A stretch of DNA of 64,000 nt, taken from positions 2,356,001-2,420,000 of the forward strand of contig NZ_CP084090.1 of NCBI RefSeq assembly GCF_020217425.1. The letters run 5' to 3'. A program made the position numbers and the translations under genes. The notes below the pieces were generated by a model. The model did no database searches. It was not told where the DNA came from and saw only the letters and a list, made by a program, of their open reading frames with translations. Numbering within the stretch: the first letter of the stretch is position 1; each line of letters starts with the position of its first letter. Positions 45,147 to 53,786 of the stretch are shown here, one piece after another. Source of the stretch: Halomicrobium urmianum. Its GTDB lineage: Archaea > Halobacteriota > Halobacteria > Halobacteriales > Haloarculaceae.

Positions 45147-47003
45147 ATGACAGACGTCGAGGTGAGCGTCGTTCTCCCGGCGTACAACGAGGAGGGGACG
45201 CTGGAGGAGACCGTCGAGGTGACGCTGTCGACGCTCGCCTCCTTCCTCCCGAGCGAGAGCTTCGAGGTCATCGTCGCCGAGGACGGGTGCGACGACCGGA
45301 CGCCCGAGATCGCCGATCGGCTCGCCGACGAGGACGAGCGCGTCCGCCACATCCACAGCGACGAGCGCCTCGGCCGCGGGGGCGCCCTGGAGTACGCCTT
45401 CCGCCGGGCCGAGGGGTCGACGCTGGTCTACTTCGACACGGACCTGGCGACGGACATGAAGCACCTCGAAGCGCTCGTCGAGTCCGTCCGGTCCGGCGAG
45501 TACGACGTCGCCACGGGCTCGCGCTGGATGCCGGAGAACCAGGCCGACCGCCCCGCCAAGCGCGGCATCCCGAGCCTGGGGTACAACACGCTGGTCCGAC
45601 TCTTTCTCCGGTCGGACCTCCGCGACCACCAGTGCGGCTTCAAGTCGTTCTCGCGGGCCGCGTTCGAGTCGCTTTCCGACGACGTCGAGGACGAGCACTG
45701 GTTCTGGGACACCGAGATGCTCGTCCGCGCCCAGCGGGCGGGCTACCGCGTCAGGGAGTTCCCCGTCGACTGGGAGCCCAAGGGCGACACGAAAGTCGAC
45801 CTCGTCCGGGACGTGTTCGGCATGGGCAGCCAGATCGTCCGGACGTGGTGGCAGCTGTCGGTCGACCCGCGGATCGACCGCAGGGTGAGCATGACCGCCG
45901 GGTCGCTGCTCGTGATCGCCGCGCTGGTGCTGGCGGTCACGGTCGTGTTCGACGTCTCCGCGGTCTTCGAGTCGATAGCGGCGGCCGACCGCCAGCTAGT
46001 CGCGCTCTCGGGGGTCGTCTACCTCCTCTCGTGGCCGCTGCGCGGCCTGCGCTATCGGGACATCCTCGATCGGCTCGGCCACGACAGCGACACGTGGTTC
46101 CTGACGGGGGCCATCTTCATCAGCCAGACCGGGAACCTCGTCTTCCCCGCCCGGCTGGGCGACGGGGTCCGCGCGTACGTCGTCAAGGCCAGGCGCTCGA
46201 TCCCGTACCCGACGGGCTTCGCGTCGCTGGCCATCGAGCGCGTGTTCGACCTGCTCGCGATCACGGTGCTGGCCGGCAGCGTCCTGGTCGGTCTGGTGGC
46301 GACCGGCGGGACCGAACAGATCGCCGAGGCCATCGCGGCCGACGTGCCGCCCGTCGACGTCGGCGGCGAGACGCTCCGCCCGAAAGCGGCCGCGATGACC
46401 GCCATGCGGGTGGCCGCCGCCGTCGGCGCGGTGGCGGTCCTGGCCGTCGGCGTCATCGTCGTCAACGCGCGCCGCGACGGGAACCTCGTCCGGCAGGCGG
46501 TCACGGCGCTGAGCAGCGACTCCTACGCCGACTACGTCGCCGGGGTGATCGAGCAGTTCGTCGGCGACGTCGAGCGGGTCGTCAGCGACCGCGGGGCCTT
46601 CCTCCGGGTCGGCGTCGGCAGCCTCGTCATCTGGGTCGTCGACGTCCTGACGGCGCTGGTCGTCTTCGCGGCCTTCCCCGGATCGGAGACGGCGATGACG
46701 GCGTCGCTGGTCGCGGCCGCCTTCTTCGCCGTCAGTGTCGGCAACCTCGCGAAGGTCCTCCCGCTCTCGCCGGGCGGGATCGGCCTCTACGAGGGCGCGT
46801 TCACGCTCATCGTCGTCGGGCTCACCCCGATCTCCGCGCCGGTCGCGATCGCCATCTCGATCGTCGACCACGCCGTCAAGAACGCCGTGACGATCCTGGG
46901 CGGCGTGGCCTCGATGGCCTGGCTCAACGTCTCGCTGACGACGGCCGTCGAGGAGAGCCGCGAGGCGGGCGACGTCGAGGCGGCGACGGCTGCCGAGGAC
47001 TGA
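45147..47003 (+). CDS. aglD: AglD-type dolichol-linked glycosyltransferase
   Basis: 618 residues. N-terminal GT2 domain (about 1-235): VVLPAYNEEGTLEE, AEDGCDD, and the catalytic pair in YFDTDLATDMKHL. The C-terminal half has about eight membrane helices of the UPF0104/LPG synthase TM type. This fusion is AglD, which in Haloferax adds the last sugar to a dolichol carrier for N-glycosylation of surface proteins. Nearby tfb and zim genes support the assignment, since aglD and zim also lie close together in Haloferax. It acts at the cytoplasmic membrane. Confidence 0.78.
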   Translation: MTDVEVSVVLPAYNEEGTLEETVEVTLSTLASFLPSESFEVIVAEDGCDDRTPEIADRLADEDERVRHIHSDERLGRGGALEYAFRRAEGSTLVYFDTDLATDMKHLEALVESVRSGEYDVATGSRWMPENQADRPAKRGIPSLGYNTLVRLFLRSDLRDHQCGFKSFSRAAFESLSDDVEDEHWFWDTEMLVRAQRAGYRVREFPVDWEPKGDTKVDLVRDVFGMGSQIVRTWWQLSVDPRIDRRVSMTAGSLLVIAALVLAVTVVFDVSAVFESIAAADRQLVALSGVVYLLSWPLRGLRYRDILDRLGHDSDTWFLTGAIFISQTGNLVFPARLGDGVRAYVVKARRSIPYPTGFASLAIERVFDLLAITVLAGSVLVGLVATGGTEQIAEAIAADVPPVDVGGETLRPKAAAMTAMRVAAAVGAVAVLAVGVIVVNARRDGNLVRQAVTALSSDSYADYVAGVIEQFVGDVERVVSDRGAFLRVGVGSLVIWVVDVLTALVVFAAFPGSETAMTASLVAAAFFAVSVGNLAKVLPLSPGGIGLYEGAFTLIVVGLTPISAPVAIAISIVDHAVKNAVTILGGVASMAWLNVSLTTAVEESREAGDVEAATAAED

Positions 47004-47028
47004 CGGCGGCACCGCAGACGGACTCTTC

Positions 47029-47553
47029 TCACCCCTCGTAGTGGTCGGTCACGAACGGACCGAACGCGCCGGCGACGGCGTGGACCAGCGACGACTCGCG
47101 GTCGACGGCGCCGCCGGTCAGCACGCCCGCCGCGCCGACCCCTTCGCCGACGTCGCTCGTCCCCGCCTGGTCGTCGAGCACCGGCCCGAGTTCCCCGCCG
47201 TCGCGGACGCGCTGCGCGACGTCGTCTGGCAACCTGATCGACGGCCCGCCGCCGCGGGCGAGGCGGTCGCCGTCGGTGACGGCCGCCCACATGACCAGCC
47301 ACGTGCCCGGCGGGCCGTCAGTCTCGGCCACGCCGCCCTCGACGCCGACGCCGTAGTCCGCGTCGCCGGCCGCCAGCGCGCGCCGGGCGCGGTTCTCCGC
47401 GCCCGCGACCGTCTCCGCTCGTCTGCGGGGCTGTTCGGAGACGCCCGAGTCGACGGTGACGCCTTCGACGGTCGCGTCGAGGACGCCCGCGACGACGCGC
47501 TCGGTCGCGGCGACCTTCACCGGGTTCGTGCTGCCGACGAGAATCCGCGTCAC
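47029..47553 (-). CDS. Inosine/xanthosine triphosphatase (DUF84 family)
   Basis: 174 residues from GTG 47553; this start gives the family opening V-T-R-I-L-V-G-S-T-N-P-V-K. Other marks are ETVAGAENRARRAL, YGVGVEGGV and GVLTGGAVDRE. The family hydrolyses ITP and XTP to keep the nucleotide pool clean. The longer open frame upstream to 47721 covers the intergenic region and is not conserved in character. Convergent with aglD. Confidence 0.85.
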   Translation of the reverse strand: MTRILVGSTNPVKVAATERVVAGVLDATVEGVTVDSGVSEQPRRRAETVAGAENRARRALAAGDADYGVGVEGGVAETDGPPGTWLVMWAAVTDGDRLARGGGPSIRLPDDVAQRVRDGGELGPVLDDQAGTSDVGEGVGAAGVLTGGAVDRESSLVHAVAGAFGPFVTDHYEG

Positions 47554-47797
47554 GGTCCGATACAGGGTCGGCGTCGGCTTGGCCTTTCCGCACTCCGCGG
47601 CGCCGCCCCCGTTCGACGGGGAACCACCGCGGGCAGCGACGGGGACGCTCGTGCGCAAGCCACACACGACCCGTGCCGGTTCCGGCAGATACAAATAGTA
47701 TTTGACGCACGTTACTGGCACTGATCAGGCGGTCGGGTCCGGCGAACCGCGCCGGCTTCTGGACGCGATCCGACCCGGCAGCCCCGGTACTCGCACC

Positions 47798-48772
47798 ATG
47801 AACTCCAACTCCAGGACACGCGCGCGAGCGGACACGCGCACGGACGAGAACGAAGAAGAGGAACAGAACGAGACGACCGTGTGCCCGGAGTGTAACGGCG
47901 ACCTGGTCGTCGACGACGAGCACGGCGAGACGGTCTGCGAATCCTGCGGGCTGGTCGTCGAGGAAGACGACATCGACCGCGGACCCGAGTGGCGTGCATT
48001 CGACGCCAACGAGAAGGACGAGAAGTCCCGCGTCGGCGCGCCGACGACGAACATGATGCACGACAAGGGCCTGTCGACCAACATCGACTGGCGCGACCAG
48101 GACGCCTACGGCAACTCCCTGTCGGGCAAGCAGCGCCAGAAGATGCAGCGGCTCCGGAAGTGGAACGAGCGGTTCCGGACCCGCGACTCCAAGGAGCGCA
48201 ACCTCAAGCAGGCGCTGGGCGAGATCGACCGCATGGCCTCCGCGCTGGGCCTGCCCGACAACGTCCGCGAGACCGCGTCGGTCATCTACCGCCGCGCGCT
48301 GGACGAGAACCTCCTGCCGGGCCGCTCCATCGAGGGCGTCTCGACGGCGTCGGTGTACGCCGCCGCCCGCCAGGCCGGCGTCCCGCGCTCGCTGGACGAG
48401 ATCGCCGACGTCTCCCGGGTCGACAAGGACGAGATCGCCCGCACCTACCGCTACGTCGCGCGCGAGCTCGGCCTCGAGATCGAACCGGCCGACCCCGAGA
48501 GCTACGTCCCGCGCTTCGCCTCCTCGCTGGAGCTGTCCGAGGAGTCCGAGCACCGCGCCCGCGAACTCCTCCAGAACGCCAAGGAGGAGGGCGTCCACTC
48601 CGGCAAGTCGCCCGTCGGTCTCGCCGCGGCCGCCGTCTACGCCGCCGCGCTGCTGACCAACGAGAAGACCACGCAGGCGGAGGTCTCGGAGGTCGCCGAC
48701 ATCTCCGAGGTCACCATCCGCAACCGCTACCACGAGCTGCTGGAGGCCGAGCAGGGCCTCCCGATGGCCTGA
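47798..48772 (+). CDS. tfb: Transcription initiation factor TFB
   Basis: 324 residues from ATG 47798. After an acidic N-terminal stretch, the zinc ribbon has VCPECNGDL and VCESCGLV. The B-reader/linker contains WRAFDANEKDEKSRVGAP; two cyclin-like repeats follow (about 125-215 and 220-310; GVSTASVYAAARQAG, GLAAAAVYAAALLT). TFB recruits RNA polymerase to TBP-TATA. Haloarchaea have several TFBs; which one this is cannot be told. An AT-rich AAATAGTATTTGAC stretch at 47693-47706 is likely its promoter. Confidence 0.95.
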   Translation: MNSNSRTRARADTRTDENEEEEQNETTVCPECNGDLVVDDEHGETVCESCGLVVEEDDIDRGPEWRAFDANEKDEKSRVGAPTTNMMHDKGLSTNIDWRDQDAYGNSLSGKQRQKMQRLRKWNERFRTRDSKERNLKQALGEIDRMASALGLPDNVRETASVIYRRALDENLLPGRSIEGVSTASVYAAARQAGVPRSLDEIADVSRVDKDEIARTYRYVARELGLEIEPADPESYVPRFASSLELSEESEHRARELLQNAKEEGVHSGKSPVGLAAAAVYAAALLTNEKTTQAEVSEVADISEVTIRNRYHELLEAEQGLPMA

Positions 48773-48894
48773 CGGCGGCGCGAATCGGCGACGCCTCACA
48801 GCCCCATCGTAGCACCTCCGCGGACCGGTCGACCGCGCGGTACGTTTTGTCCGGAACCACAAGACTAGAGGGGAGCGACCACGACCCGGACCCC

Positions 48895-49935
48895 ATGGAG
48901 ACGGAGCATCGCGTCGTCCCGGGCGACGCTCGCGACATCGCCCTCCCGGACGACAGCGTCGAACTGGTCGTCACGTCGCCGCCCTACCCGATGATCGAGA
49001 TGTGGGACGACGCCTTCGCCGACCTGGACCCCGCCGTCGGCGAGGCCCTGGAGGCCGGCGACGGCGACCGGGCCTACCGGCTGATGCACGACGTCCTCGA
49101 CGCGGTGTGGGCCGAGCTCGCCCGCGTGCTCCGTCCGGGCGGCATCGCCTGTATCAACGTCGGCGACGCGACCCGCTCGATCGGCGACGGCTTCCGCTCG
49201 TTCCCCAACCACGCCGAGATCACCCGCCGGCTGGCCGACCGCGGCCTGCGCTCGCTGCCCGACCTCGTCTGGCGCAAGCCCGCCAACAGCGCAGCGAAGT
49301 TCATGGGCTCCGGTATGGTCCCGCCCAACGCCTACCCGACGCTGGAGCACGAGCACGTCCTCGTCTTCCGCAACGGCCAGCGCCGCGAGTTCCCGCCGGG
49401 CGACGACGACCGCTACGAGAGCGCCTACTTCTGGGAGGAGCGCAACGAGTGGTTCTCCGACCTCTGGGACCTCCACGGCGAGCCCCAGGACCTCGACGCC
49501 GGCGTCCGCGACCGGTCGGGGGCCTTCCCGCTGGAACTGCCGTATCGGCTGATCTCGATGTTCTCGGTCTACGGCGACACCGTCCTCGATCCCTTCCTGG
49601 GGACCGGGACGACGACGCTGGCGGCGATGGCCGCCGGCCGCTCCTCCGTCGGCTACGAGCGCGACGAGGGCCTGCTGGAGGCGCTGGCCGACCGGGTCGA
49701 CGGCGTCGCCGACCGCTCCCGCGCCATCGCTCGCCGGCGGCTGTCCGACCACCGCGAGTGGGTCCGGCAGCGACGGGCGGACGGGAAGGAGCCGGGCTAC
49801 GAGGCCGAGCACTACGACGTCGCCGTCAACACCAGGCAGGAGCGGCGGATCCGCCTCTACGCCGTCGAGGACGTCGCCGAGACGGACGACGGCTACCGCG
49901 CGACCCACGCCCCGGTCGAGGAGATCCCCGAGTGA
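48895..49935 (+). CDS. zim: Orphan DNA methyltransferase (Zim-like, CTAG)
   Basis: 346 residues from ATG 48895, the first ATG before the conserved part (RVVPGDARDIALPDDSVELV). Catalytic motif TSPPYPM occurs early, and the S-adenosylmethionine motif DPFLGTGTT later, the order of beta-class N4-cytosine/N6-adenine methyltransferases. No restriction nuclease is next to it. In Haloferax volcanii an orphan methyltransferase of this kind (Zim, modifying CTAG) lies close to aglD, and the same linkage is seen here. CTAG specificity is inferred from this synteny, not from the sequence. Confidence 0.78.
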   Translation: METEHRVVPGDARDIALPDDSVELVVTSPPYPMIEMWDDAFADLDPAVGEALEAGDGDRAYRLMHDVLDAVWAELARVLRPGGIACINVGDATRSIGDGFRSFPNHAEITRRLADRGLRSLPDLVWRKPANSAAKFMGSGMVPPNAYPTLEHEHVLVFRNGQRREFPPGDDDRYESAYFWEERNEWFSDLWDLHGEPQDLDAGVRDRSGAFPLELPYRLISMFSVYGDTVLDPFLGTGTTTLAAMAAGRSSVGYERDEGLLEALADRVDGVADRSRAIARRRLSDHREWVRQRRADGKEPGYEAEHYDVAVNTRQERRIRLYAVEDVAETDDGYRATHAPVEEIPE

Positions 49936-49981
49936 GGCGCGGGTGCCGATCGGGCGGGCACCGGTGGGACGCGGCCGCCGA

Positions 49982-50530
49982 TCAGAGGTACTGGACCTCG
50001 GAGTGGCCCACGCCGACCGGGAACGTCCGCGTGTACTCCCGGTCCTCGCCGCCGCCGTCGAGCGCGACGGTGACGGTCAGGCTCCGCGGCGCGGCCTCGA
50101 TCAGCCGGTCGACCGGTACGTTCGGTTCGCTGATCACCTCGCCGTCCCGGTTCCGCAGGACGTTGTGGTCGACGGTCAGGACGAAGCCGAAGACGAGGCT
50201 CCGGAGTCCCGAGCCGACGCTCTCGAGGTCCCGACCGATGCGGTCCGCCACGACCCCGACGACGGCGTCCGTCGCGACGTCGCCGCACTCCAGTCGCGCC
50301 CAGTCCTCGAAGGACTGCGTGCGACCGTTCTCGACCACCTCGCCGGTCGACGCCCGGTACCCGACCGCGTCGTGGTCGACGGTCCGCTCGATCGTCTCGG
50401 GGTCGCCGCGCGCACGGTTCAGTTCCGGGTCGAGGAGCACGTCCGCCCTCGTCTCCCTCGCGAGCGCGGTCCCGCCCGGGGCGGCCACGGCGCCGCCCCC
50501 CGCCCAGCGCAGGAACCGTCGACGGTCCAT
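49982..50530 (-). CDS. Hypothetical Tat-signal protein
   Basis: 182 residues from ATG 50530. Begins MDRRRFLRWAGGGAVAAPGG, a twin-arginine signal with a cleavable-looking hydrophobic segment, so it is probably exported. The mature part is beta-rich and acidic, with no recognised family (VDHDAVGYRASTG, LTVDHNVLRNRDGE). Convergent with the methyltransferase gene. Confidence 0.65.
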   Translation of the reverse strand: MDRRRFLRWAGGGAVAAPGGTALARETRADVLLDPELNRARGDPETIERTVDHDAVGYRASTGEVVENGRTQSFEDWARLECGDVATDAVVGVVADRIGRDLESVGSGLRSLVFGFVLTVDHNVLRNRDGEVISEPNVPVDRLIEAAPRSLTVTVALDGGGEDREYTRTFPVGVGHSEVQYL

Positions 50531-50604
50531 GCCCGTCGGATCGCCGCGGGCCCGCATACGCTTTGCGCAGGGTCGACGGCGACCGGAGCCACCGCAAACG
50601 CTAT

Positions 50605-50876
50605 GTGAGCGCCGGCGGGAGAACCGGGGAGATATCGCCCTCCGTCCCGTTCATCGATCCCCGCGACGGTACCGTCGACCTGGTTCAGGTCATCGAAGAG
50701 GCGCTCCCGCTCGCCAAGCTGATCGGGCTGTTCGCGCTCGTCGCGTTCGTCCCGTTCGCGATCGGTTTCCTGCTGGCCCCCTCCGGGCTGGCCCTCCCGT
50801 TTACCGTCCTCGGCCAGTTCGTCGTCGCCGTGGGGGCCGGCGTCGTGCTGATCTACCAGGCGGAGCAGGCCGAGTG
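50605..50876 (+). pseudogene. Small two-helix membrane protein, interrupted near its end by an IS
   Basis: From GTG 50605 the frame encodes two hydrophobic helices (about residues 34-56 and 60-82: LIGLFALVAFVPFAIGFLL, VLGQFVVAVGAGVVLIY). The natural C-terminus is broken at 50876 by the left end of the IS200/IS605 element; the frame ends within it at 50889. Sequence after the element (GTTCACTGCGTCGCTCGCGG, reading VHCVARG-x-T-I-V-E-E then TGA at 52881) would restore a plausible end. Only a few residues are lost or changed, so partial function is possible. Family unknown. Confidence 0.55.
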
Positions 50877-51293
50877 CCTCGGGGCTTGACCCCGAGGGTG
50901 AAGGCCGTAAGCCCCGTTAAACTGCTCAATCGTGTCGGTCGAAACATCGCCTGCCGTCCCAACGTAGTACGATTCCTCCCAAAATCCGCCACCCCACAGA
51001 TACTCCTCCAAGAACGGTTCGTGCTGTTCCCACATCTCCCGCGCCGTGATGCTCTTGACCGTTCGCACGATCTCGCTCGGTGCGTGCTTCGGGTGGGCTG
51101 ACAGGAACAGGTGTACGTGGTCGGGTGAGATGTGGAGCGACAGTATCTCGTAGCCGTACTCGTTGCACACGTCGCGGAAACTCGCTTCCAGAGAATCCTC
51201 GATTGGTTCGAGTATCGCGTGGCGGTACTTCGGACACCACACGAAGTGGTAGTTGACGTTGTATACCGTGTGGTTCGACCGCTTCTCGCCCAT
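50853..51293 (-). CDS. tnpA: IS200/IS605 TnpA (HUH Y1 transposase)
   Basis: 146 residues from ATG 51293; the conserved part begins MGEKRSNHTVYNVNYHFVW. HUH metal motif is SPDHVHLFLS and the catalytic tyrosine lies in EESYYVGTAG. TnpA excises and integrates the single-stranded element. The frame runs through the left-end hairpin and takes its stop codon from flanking host DNA (last residues RHSACSAW). Typical size is about 130 residues, so about 15 residues are chimeric. Divergent from the ribbon-helix-helix/tnpB unit. Confidence 0.9.
   Translation of the reverse strand: MGEKRSNHTVYNVNYHFVWCPKYRHAILEPIEDSLEASFRDVCNEYGYEILSLHISPDHVHLFLSAHPKHAPSEIVRTVKSITAREMWEQHEPFLEEYLWGGGFWEESYYVGTAGDVSTDTIEQFNGAYGLHPRGQAPRHSACSAW
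50877..50897. repeat. Left-end hairpin of IS200/IS605 element
   Basis: Perfect 8-bp stem, loop CTTGA. It is identical to the right-end copy and is the likely TnpA recognition structure. Confidence 0.85.
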
Positions 51294-51356
51294 ACCTACC
51301 AATACAACTACAATCAGAAGTATTCTTTGAGGTGACTCACAAACTACCACCAGTAA

Positions 51357-51369
51357 ACCCTTAAAGGGT
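51357..51369. promoter_or_regulatory. Operator-like palindrome before the RHH gene
   Basis: ACCCTT-A-AAGGGT is an inverted repeat with a single central base, 20 nt before the GTG at 51389 and about 65 nt before tnpA. It would suit binding by the ribbon-helix-helix protein and autoregulation of the element. Confidence 0.5.
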
Positions 51370-51388
51370 GGAAGAACAAGGGGTAGAC

Positions 51389-51532
51389 GTGACGAAGCAA
51401 CTCAAGGTATCCGACGCCGTGTACGACGACCTTGACGAACTCAAGGACGAGGAGGGCCACACGAGTTTCGACAGCGTACTCCGCACGCTCCTCCTCCACT
51501 ACCGTCACATCCAACCCAACGACCAAGAATGA
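51389..51532 (+). CDS. Ribbon-helix-helix (DUF7557-like) small protein
   Basis: 47 residues from GTG 51389 (another in-frame GTG at 51368 would add seven residues but lies within the palindrome). The strand-helix-helix outline is clear: TKQLKVSDAVYDDLDELK, then SFDSVLRTLLLHYR. Its stop overlaps the tnpB start by 4 nt (ATGA), so it is translated just before TnpB. Such genes accompany many haloarchaeal tnpB genes. A role in repressing the transposition genes is inferred. Confidence 0.75.
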   Translation: MTKQLKVSDAVYDDLDELKDEEGHTSFDSVLRTLLLHYRHIQPNDQE

Positions 51533-52806
51533 CCGACGCACAGGCTCTCGTCAAGACGCTGGACTTCCAACTCGACATCCAGAGTAACAACGAGAGCCTG
51601 CTGTACGACGCCACCCTCGAAGCACGGTCGGCGTACAACGAAACCATCCGCCTCGCCAAGCAGGGCGTTGATTGGGACGCGATTCCCGACCACGTGGCCG
51701 ACGACGCCAACCTCGTGAAAAACACGACACAGCGCGTCGTTGCCAAAGCACTCGGAGCGATGGAGAATTACTACGAGTACGACGACTTCGACCAACCGAA
51801 CCACACCAAGGACGGCGCGTACCCGCTCCGAGCAAACTACGAGGAAGGGTACAACCTGTCGCTCACCGATGACGGTGACGTGGTGTTCCGCATCAGCGCG
51901 AAGCCGTACAACCACGTCACGGGCGTTCTCGAAGGCGACGACGCCCACCTCGATATTCTCAAGACCGCTCTCACGAGTGACGAGTGGAAGATAGGGACGG
52001 GGGAAGCCCTGTTCCACAACGACAACCCCGAGTTACACGTCAATGTCACCAACACCGAACAGACTGTTCGAGACAAGCAGGACTCACGAACGGTCGTCGG
52101 CGTGGACGTGAACGAGGAGAATGTGGCTCTCACCGCACTCTCCGAAGAGGGCGTCGAGGACACGTTGGTCATCGACTTCCCCGAAATCAAGTTCGAGCGC
52201 CACCGCTATTTCACGATGCGAAAGCGCGTCCAGAACGCGGGGAAAGAGAGCATCCATGACACGTTGGAAGGGCGTGAGGAACGGGTCGTCCGCGACCGAC
52301 TCCACAAGGTGTCTCGGCATATCGTGGAGTGGAGCCGTCAGTTCGAGACGCCGTGCATCGTCTTTGAAGACCTCAAAGAGATGCGCGACAGCATCGACTA
52401 CGGCACGCGGATGAACCGACGCTTGCACCACCTCCCGTTCCGCGCCCTCCAATACTACACGTCGTACAAGGCGTCGTTCAGGTGCATCCCGACTGGTTGG
52501 ATTGACCCGTACAAGACGAGTCAACGGTGTCCGATGTGCGGGCACGCCGAGCGAGCGAACCGCAACAAGAAGCGGTTCACATGTCGGTCGTGCGGGCATC
52601 AAGACCACAGCGACCGTGGTGCAAGCGTCAACATCGCCGTGAAAGGTATCAAGAAGTATCAGGACTGGAATGTGCCTGCTCTCAACAGCCTTCCCCAAGT
52701 GCGGAAGGTGCGACGGCAGGCATCGGGGGCCGTGGACGCCCCGACCGTGACCCACGACGCCGTTCGAGGCTATCAGACCGATGGTATCGTGGGAGTGTCC
52801 GATTAA
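51529..52806 (+). CDS. tnpB: TnpB RNA-guided nuclease
   Basis: 425 residues. RuvC residues are all visible: D in VVGVDVNEENVALTA, E in CIVFEDLKEMRD, D in QDHSDRGASVNIA. The zinc finger has CPMCGH and CRSCGH. Full-length for the family. TnpB proteins cut DNA guided by an RNA from the right end of the element, which favours retention of the element after excision. Start overlaps the RHH gene. The relic at 24100-24486 is a distinct relative. Confidence 0.93.
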   Translation: MTDAQALVKTLDFQLDIQSNNESLLYDATLEARSAYNETIRLAKQGVDWDAIPDHVADDANLVKNTTQRVVAKALGAMENYYEYDDFDQPNHTKDGAYPLRANYEEGYNLSLTDDGDVVFRISAKPYNHVTGVLEGDDAHLDILKTALTSDEWKIGTGEALFHNDNPELHVNVTNTEQTVRDKQDSRTVVGVDVNEENVALTALSEEGVEDTLVIDFPEIKFERHRYFTMRKRVQNAGKESIHDTLEGREERVVRDRLHKVSRHIVEWSRQFETPCIVFEDLKEMRDSIDYGTRMNRRLHHLPFRALQYYTSYKASFRCIPTGWIDPYKTSQRCPMCGHAERANRNKKRFTCRSCGHQDHSDRGASVNIAVKGIKKYQDWNVPALNSLPQVRKVRRQASGAVDAPTVTHDAVRGYQTDGIVGVSD

Positions 52807-52858
52807 ACCACGGGAAGCCTCGGGGCTTGACCCCGAGGCGGTTCACTGCGTCGCTCGC
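52690..52858 (+). ncRNA. Predicted omega (re)RNA overlapping the tnpB 3' end
   Basis: In haloarchaea, sense transcripts overlapping the 3' end of tnpB are known, and they form the guide RNA of TnpB. Here the candidate scaffold ends with the right-end hairpin 52818-52838, and the next 20 bases (CGGTTCACTGCGTCGCTCGC) would be the guide if the RNA ends as in studied systems. The 5' end is a guess. Not derived from expression data. Confidence 0.35.
52818..52838. repeat. Right-end hairpin of IS200/IS605 element
   Basis: Identical to the 21 nt at 50877-50897. It lies 12 nt after the tnpB stop. Confidence 0.85.
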
Positions 52859-52932
52859 GGGACGACTATCGTCGAGGAGTGAGCCGCCGGACGAAGGCCA
52901 ACGGCTTTGTGCGGCGCGGTCGAAGCGGGCCC

Positions 52933-53646
52933 ATGGAGTTCACGTCGTTCAGGTTGCTGGCCGCTACGACGGATCTGAGCGAGGAACCGGCGGCGCGCGA
53001 GCACGCCGACGGGATGGAACTGCGGATGGATCTCGCCGAGGACCCGCTGGACGCGCTCGACGCCTACGACGGGGAGCTACCCCTGCTGGCGACCAACCGG
53101 GTCCACTGGGAGGGCGGCGAGGCGCCGGACGACACCACTCGGCTCGACGCGCTGGAGACGGCCGTCGGCCACGACGCCGTCGAGGCCGTCGACGTCGAAC
53201 TGGCGGCGCTGACGGGCGGGGGCGACTACGACGCGACGCGCGTGGTCGAGGAGGCCCGCGCGAACGACGTCGCCGTCGTCGTCTCCACCCACGATTTCGA
53301 GGCGACGCCGGACCGCGATGACCTGGTCGAGCGGCTCGGGACGGCCTGCGAACACGGCGACGTGGGAAAGATAGCGACGACGGCCCAGTCGTCCGCGGAC
53401 GTGCTCGACCTGCTCTCCGCGACGCAGACGCTGACGAGCGAGGGCGAGCGAGTCGCCACGATGGCGATGGGCGAGCCGGGTCGTCACTCGCGGGCGGTGG
53501 CGCCGCTGTACGGCTCGAAGATCGGCTACGCGCCGGTCAATCCGACCGACGCGACGGCGCCCGGGCAGTACGACCTCGCGACGCTCCGGGAACTGGTCGA
53601 CGACCTGCGGAGCGAGGAGTCGGAGCCCGAGACGGTCGCCCGCTGA
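52933..53646 (+). CDS. aroD: Type I 3-dehydroquinate dehydratase
   Basis: 237 residues from ATG 52933. Marks of class I dehydroquinases: MELRMDLAED near the start, catalytic histidine in VVVSTHDFEATP, Schiff-base lysine in VGKIATTAQSS, and C-terminal MAMGEPGRHSRAVAP. It converts 3-dehydroquinate to dehydroshikimate. The preceding step (aroB') is encoded 1.1 kb downstream on the other strand. The IS200/IS605 element ends about 95 bp upstream, so its promoter may have been changed by the insertion. Confidence 0.92.
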   Translation: MEFTSFRLLAATTDLSEEPAAREHADGMELRMDLAEDPLDALDAYDGELPLLATNRVHWEGGEAPDDTTRLDALETAVGHDAVEAVDVELAALTGGGDYDATRVVEEARANDVAVVVSTHDFEATPDRDDLVERLGTACEHGDVGKIATTAQSSADVLDLLSATQTLTSEGERVATMAMGEPGRHSRAVAPLYGSKIGYAPVNPTDATAPGQYDLATLRELVDDLRSEESEPETVAR

Positions 53647-53786
53647 CGCGGCCCGACGTCCAGCCGAACTGCGTGTGGCCGGGCTCGCTGGAGCCGTGCT
53701 CCAGCGGCGGCCGGGAACCGGTTCGCCAGCGGCCGTGGACCGGATGCCGGTAGCTTAACAACTGTCCGCGCGTATGGCGGGGTAGA

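Larger units (their letters stand above)
50877..52838 (+). mobile_element. IS200/IS605-family element (tnpA, RHH gene, tnpB)
   Basis: The same 21-nt sequence CCTCGGGG-CTTGA-CCCCGAGG, an 8-bp hairpin, lies at both ends (50877-50897 and 52818-52838). It encloses a divergent tnpA and an RHH-tnpB pair. There is no target duplication, as expected. Exact tips may lie a few bases outside the hairpins. All genes are open, so the element may be active. A related tnpB fragment remains at 24100-24486. Confidence 0.88.
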
